A stretch of 64,000 nucleotides of DNA, from positions 62,001 to 126,000 of the forward strand of contig NZ_CANLTC010000002.1 of NCBI RefSeq assembly GCF_947493865.1, in the 5' to 3' direction. The notes below the pieces were generated by a model, which saw only the letters and a program-made list of their open reading frames with translations, ran no database searches and was not told the origin of the DNA. The translations under genes and the position numbers were made by a program. Shown one piece after another: positions 44,312 through 52,646 of the stretch. The DNA is from an uncultured Halomonas sp. (lineage in GTDB: Bacteria > Pseudomonadota > Gammaproteobacteria > Pseudomonadales > Halomonadaceae). Position 1 is the stretch's first letter. Every line of letters begins with the position of its first letter.

Positions 44312-45703
44312 TCATGCCAATAATGGCCGAACCTCGAGTTGCTCCGGCTGCTGGCTCAAGAAGCGGTTGAGAATCTTGTAGGTATCCACATCGAAACGCG
44401 CTTTCTGGGTGGTCAAGGAAGCAAGCGCAGAATCATCGAGCCGTTCCAGACTGCCCAGATAACACCAATGATCCACGATATGCCAGACCTGTTTCCCGTC
44501 CTGGGCGGTTTCTCCAAAGGCGACGCGGCCAGGCCAGGCCCACTGTTGAACCCTGAGGCGCTCGAGTGCTTCCCGGGCACGGCTTGCGTGGGCTTCCAGG
44601 GATTCCTTGCCGCAACAAGCGCCGGCACAGCGCCCCAACTGCTGCGCAAAGCAGCGACCCTTGCCGCTGGTCAAGCCGAGTACCTGAGGGCATAGCTGGT
44701 ACTCCTCGGCAATCTGACCCAAGGCGTTGCGCGCATCGCGACGGGCACGAAACAGTCCATAGAGCGTCAGTTCCCGAGACGCATCGAGGGCCTCACCGTC
44801 GACCAGGCAGGGCGCAAGCTCATTTTCCGGCCAATGCCAGCTGATCAGGCGACTTTGACGGCGTAGCTGACGATTGTGCACCGGCATCAATTCCTTGATC
44901 AGTCGCGCCTCGAGCAGTTGGGCGCCCAGGTCTCCCGCGGTTTCATGCCATTCCAGGTCGTGAGTCTGCTGGCTCAGGCGCATCTCCCGATCGTTGCGAT
45001 GGTCGCTATTGAAGTGGCTGAGCACCCGGCTGCGCAGATTGACGCTCTTGCCCACGTACAGAAGGGCGCGGTTCTCGCCGTAGAACAGATAGACGCCTGG
45101 TCGCTCGGGTAATGACTGCAATCGAGCAGGATCGAGATGGGTCGGTAGGCTGGACTGACGCAACTGGGCACGAATCAGGGTTTCGAGCTGTTCTCCTTCG
45201 TGTTCTTGTTGCCAGTATTGCCAGAGTGCCAGCATTGCCTTTGCATCACCCTCCGCGCGGTGACGATCGAAGTCTCCAAGGCCATGGCGTTTGAGTAGCG
45301 CATCGAGATTGTGATGACGCTGCTGGGGCGCCAGGCGGCGGGATAACTTGAGGGTGCAGACCACGCTGGTGCTGTAGTCCAGCCCGGCACGCTTGAATTC
45401 ATTGCGTAGGAAGCCGTAATCAAAACGCGCGTTGTGGGCCACTATTGCATCGCCGTCGAGCCAGGCGAACAGTTCGTTGGCCAAGGCGTCGAAGGTGGGA
45501 GCACCAGTCACCATGGCATCATCGATGCCGGTGATCTGCTGTATGTGCCTCGGGATATCCGTCTGCGGATCGACCAGCGTGGTAAAGCGTTCGATGACCT
45601 GGCCATCGATGACGCGCAGGGCGGCAATTTCGGTAATTCTATCTCGGGTGGTGCGAGTGCCGGTGGTTTCCAGATCGATAAAAACGAGCGGGCGATCATT
45701 CAT
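44312..45703 (-). CDS. Fused DEDDh 3'-5' exonuclease and GIY-YIG (UvrC/Cho-like) endonuclease
   Basis: A 463-aa protein of two nuclease parts. Residues 1-165 are a DnaQ-like exonuclease (VFIDLETTG; HNARFDYGFL; HRAEGDAKAM for Exo I-III). Residues about 195-290 are a GIY-YIG domain (RPGVYLFYGE, ALLYVGKSVNLRSRV) as in UvrC N-terminal and Cho. The rest has a Cys-rich segment (CFAQQLGRCAGACCGKESLEAH) also seen in Cho. It may make the 3' incision of nucleotide excision repair and then trim, but no test is possible here. It is convergent with ybfF. Confidence 0.85.
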   Translation of the reverse strand: MNDRPLVFIDLETTGTRTTRDRITEIAALRVIDGQVIERFTTLVDPQTDIPRHIQQITGIDDAMVTGAPTFDALANELFAWLDGDAIVAHNARFDYGFLRNEFKRAGLDYSTSVVCTLKLSRRLAPQQRHHNLDALLKRHGLGDFDRHRAEGDAKAMLALWQYWQQEHEGEQLETLIRAQLRQSSLPTHLDPARLQSLPERPGVYLFYGENRALLYVGKSVNLRSRVLSHFNSDHRNDREMRLSQQTHDLEWHETAGDLGAQLLEARLIKELMPVHNRQLRRQSRLISWHWPENELAPCLVDGEALDASRELTLYGLFRARRDARNALGQIAEEYQLCPQVLGLTSGKGRCFAQQLGRCAGACCGKESLEAHASRAREALERLRVQQWAWPGRVAFGETAQDGKQVWHIVDHWCYLGSLERLDDSALASLTTQKARFDVDTYKILNRFLSQQPEQLEVRPLLA

Positions 45704-45765
45704 AAAAGCGGCGCGGTTTCCTTGCCAGGCGTGGCGGTAATCTCATGAGCGGGGGCAACGTCTTG

Positions 45766-46926
45766 TCATCCTTGCGGTGAAGCGTCATTCCCGGATAACT
45801 CACCTTCGATATCCACCGCAAGACGTCTGACCGAAGCTGCCGTTTCGATCAGACCACGCCGCAGCAAATAGGTTTCAAGCCGCTGATAACGCTGTGGTTG
45901 TAATGCAATTGGCCGCAATGCCAGATAGCGCAGCACTTCTGGCCAGGCACGAGCATTGGCCGGGGTGTCGATACCCGGTTCAGCTGTGCGCACCAGCTCC
46001 CAGCCTTGTTCAGGATGATTGATAAGCCAGAGGGTCGCTTTCTCCACCGCATTGAAAAACCGTTCGATATCCCGCCGGTGCCGACTCAGTACATCCCGGT
46101 TGGCGACAACGATCAGCTCGTCATAGGCAGGCAGTTCGCTTTCATCGACCATGAATTCGTTGACGACGATGCCTTGCTGAGCCAACTGGCGACGATCCAC
46201 GTGACGCATGGTGCCGATGACGGCATCGACCTCTTTGTTGACCAGTGCCGATATCAGGGCAAAATCGACATGCTGCAGCGTTATGTCACTCAGGCTTATA
46301 GGCTGGTCCTTGAGCATGGCATCCAGCCATATGCGGGCTGGACCTTCATGTACGTAGCCAACGGTCTTGCCCTTCAATTGCGATAGCTGTTCGATGCCGG
46401 TGTTTCGTCGTGTCAGCAGGGTGGCTAGCGGCACCGGTACCAGGGCGCCAACGCGAACCAATGGCAGGTTCTGCTTGACGAGTAGATGCAGCTGCAGCTG
46501 CGAGGTCAGTGCCAGCTCGGCTCGCCGGGCGGCAACCAGCTTGGGTGCAACGCTTGGATCCGCAGGCGTGATCAGCGTGACGTCCAGGTTTTCCTGATCG
46601 AACAGATTACGCTCCCGAGCCACGATCAAGGGAGCGTGATAGGGCGTCAGGTACCAATCGAGTACTACCCGTAGAGATCGTAGCGCGGGCAGGGTCAGGG
46701 GGTCCGATACCGTGTCGATGAAGGGGAGTTGCTCTTGAGCCTGGGCTGGATCGTGAATGACGGAAAGTTCATTCGTCGAAAGGGCCTTCGAATCGACTGA
46801 TGGATCATTGATCGTTGCAGAGGCTTTAGGGGTATCGCTGCTGTGTACTTGTACAACGGTGACAATAGCGGCAACCACGGCCAGCACCATGACGAGTGCC
46901 GGTTTATAGCGTAGTTTCAGCAGCAT
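45766..46926 (-). CDS. Membrane-anchored NMT1/THI5-like substrate-binding protein without ABC partners
   Basis: A 386-aa protein with an N-terminal membrane anchor (about residues 10-28, LVMVLAVVAAIVTVV) rather than a clear cleavable signal, a disordered segment to about 80, then an NMT1/ThiY-like binding domain (VVLDWYLTPYHAPLIVARERNLF; LKGKTVGYVHEGPARIW). Such proteins bind pyrimidine precursors of thiamine or related compounds, and the second lobe is present. No permease or ATPase gene lies beside it. No thiamine riboswitch element was seen in the 198 bp upstream. Confidence 0.75.
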   Translation of the reverse strand: MLLKLRYKPALVMVLAVVAAIVTVVQVHSSDTPKASATINDPSVDSKALSTNELSVIHDPAQAQEQLPFIDTVSDPLTLPALRSLRVVLDWYLTPYHAPLIVARERNLFDQENLDVTLITPADPSVAPKLVAARRAELALTSQLQLHLLVKQNLPLVRVGALVPVPLATLLTRRNTGIEQLSQLKGKTVGYVHEGPARIWLDAMLKDQPISLSDITLQHVDFALISALVNKEVDAVIGTMRHVDRRQLAQQGIVVNEFMVDESELPAYDELIVVANRDVLSRHRRDIERFFNAVEKATLWLINHPEQGWELVRTAEPGIDTPANARAWPEVLRYLALRPIALQPQRYQRLETYLLRRGLIETAASVRRLAVDIEGELSGNDASPQG

Positions 46927-47124
46927 CGCATTCTCATCTATTTGATGTTTCCCAAGACCAAGCCCGGCGCTTGTCAGTCTAACCTTCAGGTTGTTGCATG
47001 CCCAGCATAGGTGATACTGGCTTCAGCTCGTTCCACCTTTTCGTGTTGCCAAGTTTGGGATATGCAATACATCTTCGATTTGTCGATATGGCATACTTAG
47101 TACCCCCTTTTTCTTGTTGACGCC

Positions 47125-48834
47125 ATGGATAGTATCAATACTCTTTTTCTGTTCGCCGGTTCACTGATCGCGCTTAGTGTGCTGGCTAGCCGTCTATCCT
47201 CCATATTCGGTTTGCCTCTTCTACTCATCTTTCTTGCGGTCGGGATGCTCGCCGGTGAAGATGGCATCCTCGGTATCGAGTTCGACAGCTACTCCCTGGC
47301 GTTCATCATTGGCCATCTGGCCTTGGCGATGATCCTGCTTGACGGGGGGCTGCGCACGCGCATGAAGACCTTTCGCGTCGGGCTCAGGCCGGCCTTGTCT
47401 CTAGCGACGTTTGGCGTCTTCATCACCAGTGCCGTGGTGGGGGGCTTTTCAATGTGGTTCTTTGAACTGAGCCTCGCGGAAGGGTTGCTGGTGGGGGCGA
47501 TCGTGGGATCCACGGATGCCGCCGCAGTCTTTTCGATGTTGCGTGGCCAAGGCGTCAGCCTCAACGAGCGCGTCAGCGCCACTCTCGAGATCGAATCCGG
47601 TACCAACGATCCGATGGCCATATTCCTGACCATCACGCTGGTCGAGATTCTGATGGGCGATATCGGCGGGCCGGCCGAGACGCTTTTGATGTTCGGCAAG
47701 CAGTTTGGCCTGGGACTCGCAATTGGTATCGGGGCTGGCTGGGTGTCCGGACGCTTGCTGAGAACCATGGACCTGGCCCCGGGACTCTATTCTCTGCTGG
47801 CGCTTGCCCTTGGTTTCTTTGTGTTTGGACTGACCAGTGCGCTGGGAGGCAGCGGGTTTCTGGCGATCTATTTGACAGGATTGATGATCGGCAATCAGCC
47901 AGGGCGGCATCTCAACTTCATTCTGCCGGTACACGATGGCCTGGCCTGGCTCAGCCAGATCGGATTGTTCCTGGTATTGGGCCTGCTGGTGACGCCAAGC
48001 GAGATGGTCGAGTATGGCGTGCCAGGTGCGTTACTGGCCCTGGTACTGATTTTCGTCGCGCGTCCATTGGCGGTCATTCTGGTCATCAAGCCCTTCTTCA
48101 GCTTTCGCTGGCGCGAGGTCGCATTCATATCCTGGGTCGGGCTGCGCGGCGCGGTACCGATCGTTCTTGCCATCTTCCCGGTGGTTGGTGGCGTCGAGAA
48201 CTCGGCGCTCTATTTCAATGTCGCCTTCTTCGTGGTGCTGATATCGCTTCTGATCCAGGGAACGACACTTCCCGTAATGGCCCGCTGGACCCGGGTCGAG
48301 GTGCCGATAAGTGTCGTGCCGAACCGTCGTGGTCCTCTCGGCATACTGCCGGAAAACGATTTTGAAATGTTCGTTTACGAGGTCAACAACGAAGCGCTTG
48401 AAGATGTACCCATTCGCTTGCTGCGATTCCCTTCCGGCGCCCTTATCTCAGCATTGTTTCGTCAGCACGTCATGCTGCATCCCAAGGGTAGCACGCTGTT
48501 GAAGCTGGAAGATGTGATCTGTGTCATTGGGCGCAGCGAGGATCTTCCGGCACTCAACCGTCTTTTCAACGGGGAAGCCCGTCTCAAGCGCGAGCGCGCG
48601 TTCTTTGGCACCTTTACGCTTGATGGGGCCGCACTCATGAGCGATGTTGCCAGCGCCTACGGACTCACATTGAGCCCCGGTGAGCAGCATATGACCCTGG
48701 GTGAATTCATTTCATTGCGAGTCGGTGGCCACCCGGTAGTCGGCGACGATGTGGGCTGGCACGGCATTCATTGGGTCGTCAGTGTCATGGAAGGTAACAA
48801 GGTGACCAAGGTAGGGTTAAGACTCTATCAATAA
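47125..48834 (+). CDS. cvrA: CvrA/NhaP2-type K+/H+ antiporter with C-terminal regulatory domains
   Basis: A 569-aa inner-membrane antiporter with 12-13 hydrophobic spans to about residue 390 and a soluble C-terminal half. GSTDAAAVFSML and ESGTNDPMAIFLT are the transport core motifs. The tail contains a TrkA-C-like region (DFEMFVYEVNNEALEDVPIR) and a CorC/HlyC-like part near the end. Length and architecture match CvrA (YcgO), which controls cell volume and K+ under osmotic change. The ribosome-binding site is weak. Confidence 0.9.
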   Translation: MDSINTLFLFAGSLIALSVLASRLSSIFGLPLLLIFLAVGMLAGEDGILGIEFDSYSLAFIIGHLALAMILLDGGLRTRMKTFRVGLRPALSLATFGVFITSAVVGGFSMWFFELSLAEGLLVGAIVGSTDAAAVFSMLRGQGVSLNERVSATLEIESGTNDPMAIFLTITLVEILMGDIGGPAETLLMFGKQFGLGLAIGIGAGWVSGRLLRTMDLAPGLYSLLALALGFFVFGLTSALGGSGFLAIYLTGLMIGNQPGRHLNFILPVHDGLAWLSQIGLFLVLGLLVTPSEMVEYGVPGALLALVLIFVARPLAVILVIKPFFSFRWREVAFISWVGLRGAVPIVLAIFPVVGGVENSALYFNVAFFVVLISLLIQGTTLPVMARWTRVEVPISVVPNRRGPLGILPENDFEMFVYEVNNEALEDVPIRLLRFPSGALISALFRQHVMLHPKGSTLLKLEDVICVIGRSEDLPALNRLFNGEARLKRERAFFGTFTLDGAALMSDVASAYGLTLSPGEQHMTLGEFISLRVGGHPVVGDDVGWHGIHWVVSVMEGNKVTKVGLRLYQ

Positions 48835-48861
48835 TCTCGGCGAGTTCCTCATCAAGAGACG

Positions 48862-48881
48862 ACGGCGCCCTCGGGCGCCGT
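48862..48881. terminator. Terminator hairpin between cvrA and DUF2501 genes
   Basis: ACGGCGCC (48862-48869) pairs with GGCGCCGT (48874-48881), loop CTCG. It lies in the 66-bp gap between convergent genes; a short TTCT follows, so the terminator is of moderate strength. Confidence 0.7.
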
Positions 48882-48900
48882 TCTGGAGGGAAAGGTATTT

Positions 48901-49350
48901 TTAGCCACCGAGAAACGAAGACATTGCCTTATCGGCGATAGTACCGCAGACCTTTTCGCCCATCTTGTCCTTGAGGCTGCCCAAGTCGAAGCTCTTGCCT
49001 TCTTCCTGGCCCTTGAGAATACCGTTCATGCCTTCCTGGTAGCCCTTGTCTTCGGAGGCTTTCTCTTGTCCGCCAAGCTTGCCCATCAATTTATCCTTGG
49101 CAGTCTGGGTCGCGCTCTTGCTGTAGCCCTGTTCCTGGCAGTAGCCGAGTACCCCTGCTACGTTGCTCATGCTGCCAAGATCGAAAGAGCCCGAAGAGAG
49201 CGAACTCAACAAGGCTCCACCGCCGGATGAACCGCCGGACATGAGACCGCCCGCTTTTTCCTTGACGCTATCCATGCTCGATGCCGAACCAACAGGTACT
49301 AGAGCGACGGCGGCGATCAGCCCCGCGATGCAAGCAAAATGTTTGTTCAT
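48901..49350 (-). CDS. DUF2501 periplasmic protein (YjjA-like)
   Basis: A 149-aa exported protein with a signal peptide of about 23 residues (MNKHFACIAGLIAAVALVPV). The mature part has a Gly/Ser-rich stretch, then LGYCQEQGYSK and a final KVCGTIADKAMSSFLGG, with two Cys that could form a disulfide; these are the features of DUF2501, whose role is not known. The gene is preceded by an outer-membrane barrel gene on the same strand. Confidence 0.8.
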   Translation of the reverse strand: MNKHFACIAGLIAAVALVPVGSASSMDSVKEKAGGLMSGGSSGGGALLSSLSSGSFDLGSMSNVAGVLGYCQEQGYSKSATQTAKDKLMGKLGGQEKASEDKGYQEGMNGILKGQEEGKSFDLGSLKDKMGEKVCGTIADKAMSSFLGG

Positions 49351-49504
49351 ACAAAGAAATCCTTATCCGTATCGTTAATTGAACCGCTACTTCATGAAGC
49401 GAGTTCAGCATGGCGGGTGTAGCGGCCGTCTGTAAAGATGAAGAGGCAAGAAAGCAAGGCAAAAGACACGATGGCGTGGAGAAGGGAGGGGGCGAGAGGG
49501 GAAA

Positions 49505-49524
49505 GGGAGCCGATTACAGCTCCC
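49505..49524 (-). terminator. Possible terminator of the outer-membrane protein gene
   Basis: On the minus strand GGGAGC pairs with GCTCCC across an eight-base loop, followed by TTTCCCC, just after the stop of the barrel gene. Six base pairs with a short T-run make it weak. Confidence 0.4.
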
Positions 49525-49534
49525 AACCGAGCGG

Positions 49535-50077
49535 TCAGAACTGGTAGCTTACGCCTGCACTGATGGCGCTGACTTCATAATCGGACTTGTCCAGATAGGA
49601 CATGTATTCAAGCGTTCCCGAGAACCGAGGCGAGAAGAAATTGACTTCGCCGCCGACACCGAAGGAAAACCCGGAGTCGTCGTCGCTTTCGGACCCGTAA
49701 GGGGTATCCAATGTACCCTCTATTTGAGCAAACCCGGCCAGCGCATAGATCGAAACGTACTGAGTGACGGGCAAATGACCGACCGCGTAAGCGCCAATAA
49801 GATGGTCGATCTCTGCCGTTGCATTGGCGTCGTGCCCATCGACTGTCACATCATCGTCGGAAAGCCCCAAACCCACGCGTCCCTCGACGGAGAAGTAGTC
49901 GGTAAGGTAATGCCCTAGACGTCCCACGACCATGGTAGGATCTGCTTCTATATCGTAATCAGCTTCGTAGCTGACCTTGGCATATTGAAGACCGGCATAA
50001 GTCGTTCCGGTATTGTCAGCAAGCACGGGGCCGGATATGAGTCCAGCTAGAAGAAGCACGCCAATTTTCGCTGTCAT
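49535..50077 (-). CDS. Small outer-membrane beta-barrel protein (OmpX/OmpA-N-like)
   Basis: A 180-aa exported protein. A signal peptide of about 20 residues (VLLLAGLISGPVLA) leads into alternating beta strands such as TYAGLQYAKVSYEADYD and YFSVEGRVGLGLSDD, and the chain ends in YQF, with the terminal Phe needed for BAM-dependent insertion. Acidic loops fit a halophile's surface. Function could be adhesion or porin-like; nothing specific is visible. Confidence 0.75.
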   Translation of the reverse strand: MTAKIGVLLLAGLISGPVLADNTGTTYAGLQYAKVSYEADYDIEADPTMVVGRLGHYLTDYFSVEGRVGLGLSDDDVTVDGHDANATAEIDHLIGAYAVGHLPVTQYVSIYALAGFAQIEGTLDTPYGSESDDDSGFSFGVGGEVNFFSPRFSGTLEYMSYLDKSDYEVSAISAGVSYQF

Positions 50078-50325
50078 TTTTACGCTCTCTGCAATAAGTA
50101 CGCAGTATTGACCATCCAGGCGCGAGAGGTGCCTGTGGCCGCGATGATATAAAGCAGACTAATGATAGCGCTACGGGATCGTGCCAAAATGCCGAAAAGG
50201 AGCGCTTGATGGCGCTAACTCAATGTTTTGCGGATATTTTAGAGTATTGAGCTGACGTGGAAAGAGAGGTAAATAGAGGGATTTCGATTTATTTATGCTG
50301 TAACTTATTGATTTTATTAATAAAG

Positions 50326-50416
50326 TGGCGGAGGGACAGGGATTCGAACCCTGGGTAGGCTATTAACCTACGCCGGTTTTCAAGACCGGTGCATTCAACC
50401 GCTCTGCCATCCCTCC
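50326..50416 (-). tRNA. tRNA-Ser (UGA anticodon)
   Basis: On the minus strand the sequence begins GGAGGGATGGCAGAGC and ends TCCCTCCG-CCA with the CCA encoded. The acceptor stem GGAGGGA/TCCCTCC is perfect, the anticodon loop CTTGAAA is closed by CCGGT/ACCGG giving anticodon TGA, and there is a long variable arm typical of class II tRNA-Ser. The T-loop GGTTCGAATCC is present. Length is 91 nt. Confidence 0.97.
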
Positions 50417-50431
50417 GGCTCACGGCGCTAG

Positions 50432-50459
50432 ATACTACCAATTTTGGCTGATTCGTCAA
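50432..50459 (-). promoter_or_regulatory. Promoter of tRNA-Ser
   Basis: On the minus strand -35 TTGACG (50459-50454) and -10 TAGTAT (50437-50432) are spaced 16 bp. The discriminator that follows (CTAGCGCCG) is GC-rich, as expected of stringently controlled stable-RNA promoters. Confidence 0.75.
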
Positions 50460-50472
50460 GAGCCTTGGCTAT

Positions 50473-50491
50473 CATGAGGTTAAACCTCATG
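50473..50491. promoter_or_regulatory. Perfect 9+9 palindrome, candidate operator
   Basis: CATGAGGTT-A-AACCTCATG is a perfect inverted repeat upstream of the 14-codon ORF and the 97-aa unknown gene, and 14 bp upstream of the -35 of the divergent tRNA promoter. Symmetry with near-zero spacing fits a dimeric regulator such as MerR-type proteins, but no clear -35/-10 straddles it. Confidence 0.5.
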
Positions 50492-50525
50492 CTTTCAGCT
50501 AGGCTATCGAACAGGAGATTTCGAT

Positions 50526-50570
50526 ATGGCGGCCAACCTCATCCGTAGAGCAATGGTTCGCCATGAATGA
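50526..50570 (+). CDS. Possible 14-aa leader peptide
   Basis: ATG at 50526 opens a 14-codon frame (MAANLIRRAMVRHE) ended by TGA. AGGAG lies eight bases upstream, stronger than for several real genes in the window. It ends 23 bp before the 97-aa gene. Short ORFs with good ribosome sites also arise by chance, so this is a candidate only. Confidence 0.35.
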   Translation: MAANLIRRAMVRHE

Positions 50571-50593
50571 CTTATTTCAGGAGAAGCCAAGGC

Positions 50594-50887
50594 ATGTCAG
50601 ACAACATTACCCGGGTGCCGATTGAAAAGGCCCACGGGCTACAGCTTGCGGATTTGCATGTGGTAGGCGCCGTAGGACGACACGACGACTCTCATCGCTA
50701 CGTCGAACTGATGAGCGATCCGCAGTACATGCCAGTAAATGGCTCCAGCCTTGCCGGAGAAACAACTAGCCTGTTACTGGTCGAGGTCGACGATCCCAAC
50801 GATCCGGAATGCTTGCGCAGCGCGATAGATATCTTGATGGAGCATGAGTATTTCGAGCAGCGCCATCATCACTTCAAGCAGTATTAG
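50594..50887 (+). CDS. Small protein of unknown function
   Basis: A 97-aa soluble, acidic protein rich in His near the C-terminus (QRHHHFKQY). I do not recognise a family. It begins MSDNITRVPIEKAHGLQL with AGGAG about nine bases upstream of the ATG. No signal peptide or membrane span. It sits between tRNA-Ser (divergent) and the BI-1 gene, 140 bp upstream of the latter, with a palindrome and a short ORF ahead; these suggest it is regulated, but by what is unknown. The C-terminal HHH might bind metal. Confidence 0.55.
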   Translation: MSDNITRVPIEKAHGLQLADLHVVGAVGRHDDSHRYVELMSDPQYMPVNGSSLAGETTSLLLVEVDDPNDPECLRSAIDILMEHEYFEQRHHHFKQY

Positions 50888-51026
50888 ATAGCAGGCTGCC
50901 GCGATCGCTGAACCATGATCAGCCTGTTGAGCCACAAGCGTTGGTATACGAGTACTTGCGTAGGGAACGTTCTGCCGGCATCCTTGGTCTATAGTTCGTA
51001 TCTCAACCTCTTAGGAGCTTATCTCC

Positions 51027-51698
51027 ATGGCTTATCAGCAGTCGACGCATGTGACTGAGCGCCAAACGGGCGCGGTCAGTACCAACAAGGTTCTGCGTAA
51101 CACTTACATGCTTCTGGCAATGACGCTGCTCTTCTCTGCCGTCACCGCCGGAGCCGCCATGGCCATGGGCGTTGGCCAGATGAACATTTTCGTGTTCTTC
51201 ATTGGCGCCTATGGCCTGATGTTTCTGGTCCACAAGACTGCCAACTCGGCGATGGGCCTGCTTGCGACCTTCGCCTTCACAGGCTTCATGGGCTTCACGC
51301 TGGGGCCGGTGCTGAGTCTTTACCTGTCGATACCCAATGGCGCGCAACTGGTGATGACGGCGCTTGCCATGACCGGCGCGACCTTTCTGGGTCTGTCTGC
51401 CGTAGCGCTGATCACCAAGAAAGACTTCAGCTTCCTGAGCAACTTCTTGCTGGCTGGTGCCATCGTATTGGTGCTGGCGATGGTCGTGGCGATGATCTTC
51501 AATATCACTGCTCTGGCCCTGGCTGTTTCTGCCGGTTTCGTACTGTTCTCCTCCGCGGTGATCTTGTACCAGACCAGTGAAATCGTGCACAGAGCAGGCG
51601 AGACCAACTATATTCTGGCCGCCATCACGCTTTATGTCTCGATCTACAACCTGTTCATCAGCTTGCTCTCCATCTTGGGTGTGATGAACAACGATTGA
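51027..51698 (+). CDS. yccA: Bax inhibitor-1/YccA family membrane protein
   Basis: A 223-aa inner-membrane protein with seven hydrophobic spans. SKVLRNTYMLLAMT-type start (TNKVLRNTYMLLAMTLLFSA) and the late TSEIVHRAGETNYILAAITLYVSIYN are family signatures. YccA in E. coli modulates the FtsH protease; others are Ca2+-leak channels. In E. coli yccA lies next to tusE, and here tusDCBE follows directly downstream. AGGAG lies nine bases before the ATG. Confidence 0.9.
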   Translation: MAYQQSTHVTERQTGAVSTNKVLRNTYMLLAMTLLFSAVTAGAAMAMGVGQMNIFVFFIGAYGLMFLVHKTANSAMGLLATFAFTGFMGFTLGPVLSLYLSIPNGAQLVMTALAMTGATFLGLSAVALITKKDFSFLSNFLLAGAIVLVLAMVVAMIFNITALALAVSAGFVLFSSAVILYQTSEIVHRAGETNYILAAITLYVSIYNLFISLLSILGVMNND

Positions 51699-51723
51699 TC
51701 GAACGGTAGTGGCTGTTTCATGT

Positions 51724-51755
51724 GGCCTCGCCTTTCAAGGCGGGGCCGCTTCGTT
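51724..51755 (+). terminator. Rho-independent terminator after the BI-1 gene
   Basis: GGCCTCGCC (51724-51732) pairs with GGCGGGGCC (51739-51747) with one T-G pair, followed by GCTTCGTTTT. It separates the BI-1 gene from the tus operon. Confidence 0.75.
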
Positions 51756-51789
51756 TTGTAAATTCGTGGTCGTGGAGTAAGAGTGGGTC

Positions 51790-52182
51790 ATGCGTTATGC
51801 ACTACTTGTCCAAGGCGCCCCGTACAGTCATCAGGCGGCGCACTCGGCGCTGAGATTTGCATCCGCGTTGATCGATCGAGGGCATCGCCTCGAGACGGTG
51901 TTTTTCTATCATGATGGTGTCTACAACGCACAGCGGCTGGCGACACCGCCTCAGGATGAGCCACATTTGATCGAAGCCTGGCAACGCTTGCATCATGAAC
52001 AGGGCACTGCACTGTTGGTCTGTGTCGCGGCGGCATTGAAGCGCGGTGTGATCGATGAACGCGAATCGCGCCGTCATGACAAGCAAGGGCATAGCCTTGC
52101 CGCAGCTTTTGAGCTTACCGGGGTGGGTCAACTGGTCGAAGCCGCCATGACTCATGATCGTCTGGTGACCTTTTCACCTTAG
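51790..52182 (+). CDS. tusD: Sulfur-transfer protein TusD
   Basis: A 130-aa DsrE-fold subunit of TusBCD, which passes sulfur from TusA to TusE for 2-thiouridine at tRNA position 34. The persulfide Cys is C78 (LLVCVAAALKRGV), the same number as in E. coli TusD. The fold begins MRYALLVQGAPYSHQAAHSAL. It is the first gene of tusDCB-tusE, in E. coli order with tusE attached. Confidence 0.92.
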   Translation: MRYALLVQGAPYSHQAAHSALRFASALIDRGHRLETVFFYHDGVYNAQRLATPPQDEPHLIEAWQRLHHEQGTALLVCVAAALKRGVIDERESRRHDKQGHSLAAAFELTGVGQLVEAAMTHDRLVTFSP

Positions 52183-52190
52183 GGTGTTGT

Positions 52191-52565
52191 ATGAATAATG
52201 AGGATTCATCTACCGCCATGCTCGTGGTGCTGCGCCATGCCCCTCATGGCAGCAGTTGGTTACGCGAAGGGTTGGATGTGGCATTGGTGGGGGCCGCCTT
52301 TGGTCAGACGGTCAACCTGCTGTTTCTGGGTGAGGGCGTCCAGGCGCTCATGAAGGATCAGCAAAAAGGGCCCTTGGGTCAGAAAGGAACCCATCCGACC
52401 CTGGACATGCTGGCCATGTACGATATCGACACGTTGCTGGTAGACGCCGACTCTCTTGCTCAGCGTGGTTTGACCGAAGCGGACTTGCAGTTACCCGTGA
52501 CATTGATTACTACTTCGCAGTTACCCTTTCTGTTCACTCAATATGCACCAGTATTCAATTTCTAG
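52191..52565 (+). CDS. tusC: Sulfur-transfer protein TusC
   Basis: A 124-aa DsrF-like subunit of the TusBCD hexamer. The N-terminus leads to APHGSSWLREGLDVALVGAAFG, the family pattern, then NLLFLGEGV and TLLVDADSLAQRGL. It has no persulfide Cys, as expected: TusC is structural. It starts 8 bp after tusD. Confidence 0.88.
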   Translation: MNNEDSSTAMLVVLRHAPHGSSWLREGLDVALVGAAFGQTVNLLFLGEGVQALMKDQQKGPLGQKGTHPTLDMLAMYDIDTLLVDADSLAQRGLTEADLQLPVTLITTSQLPFLFTQYAPVFNF

Positions 52566-52646
52566 TGTCTTGGTATCACGCCCCGAAGAGTGGTCGTCGG
52601 GTGAAAAGGCCGATGAAAAATTTTTAGCGTTAAGGAACGATTGCTG

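Noticed and set aside
46927..47124. Thiamine (TPP) riboswitch ahead of the NMT1-like gene
   Set aside because: The CTGAGA and ACCTGA-type conserved blocks are absent.
50219..50260. 13-codon ORF (MALTQCFADILEY) with AGGAG upstream
   Set aside because: The ribosome site and start lie in a small hairpin and the ORF has no gene downstream that it could lead; likely chance.
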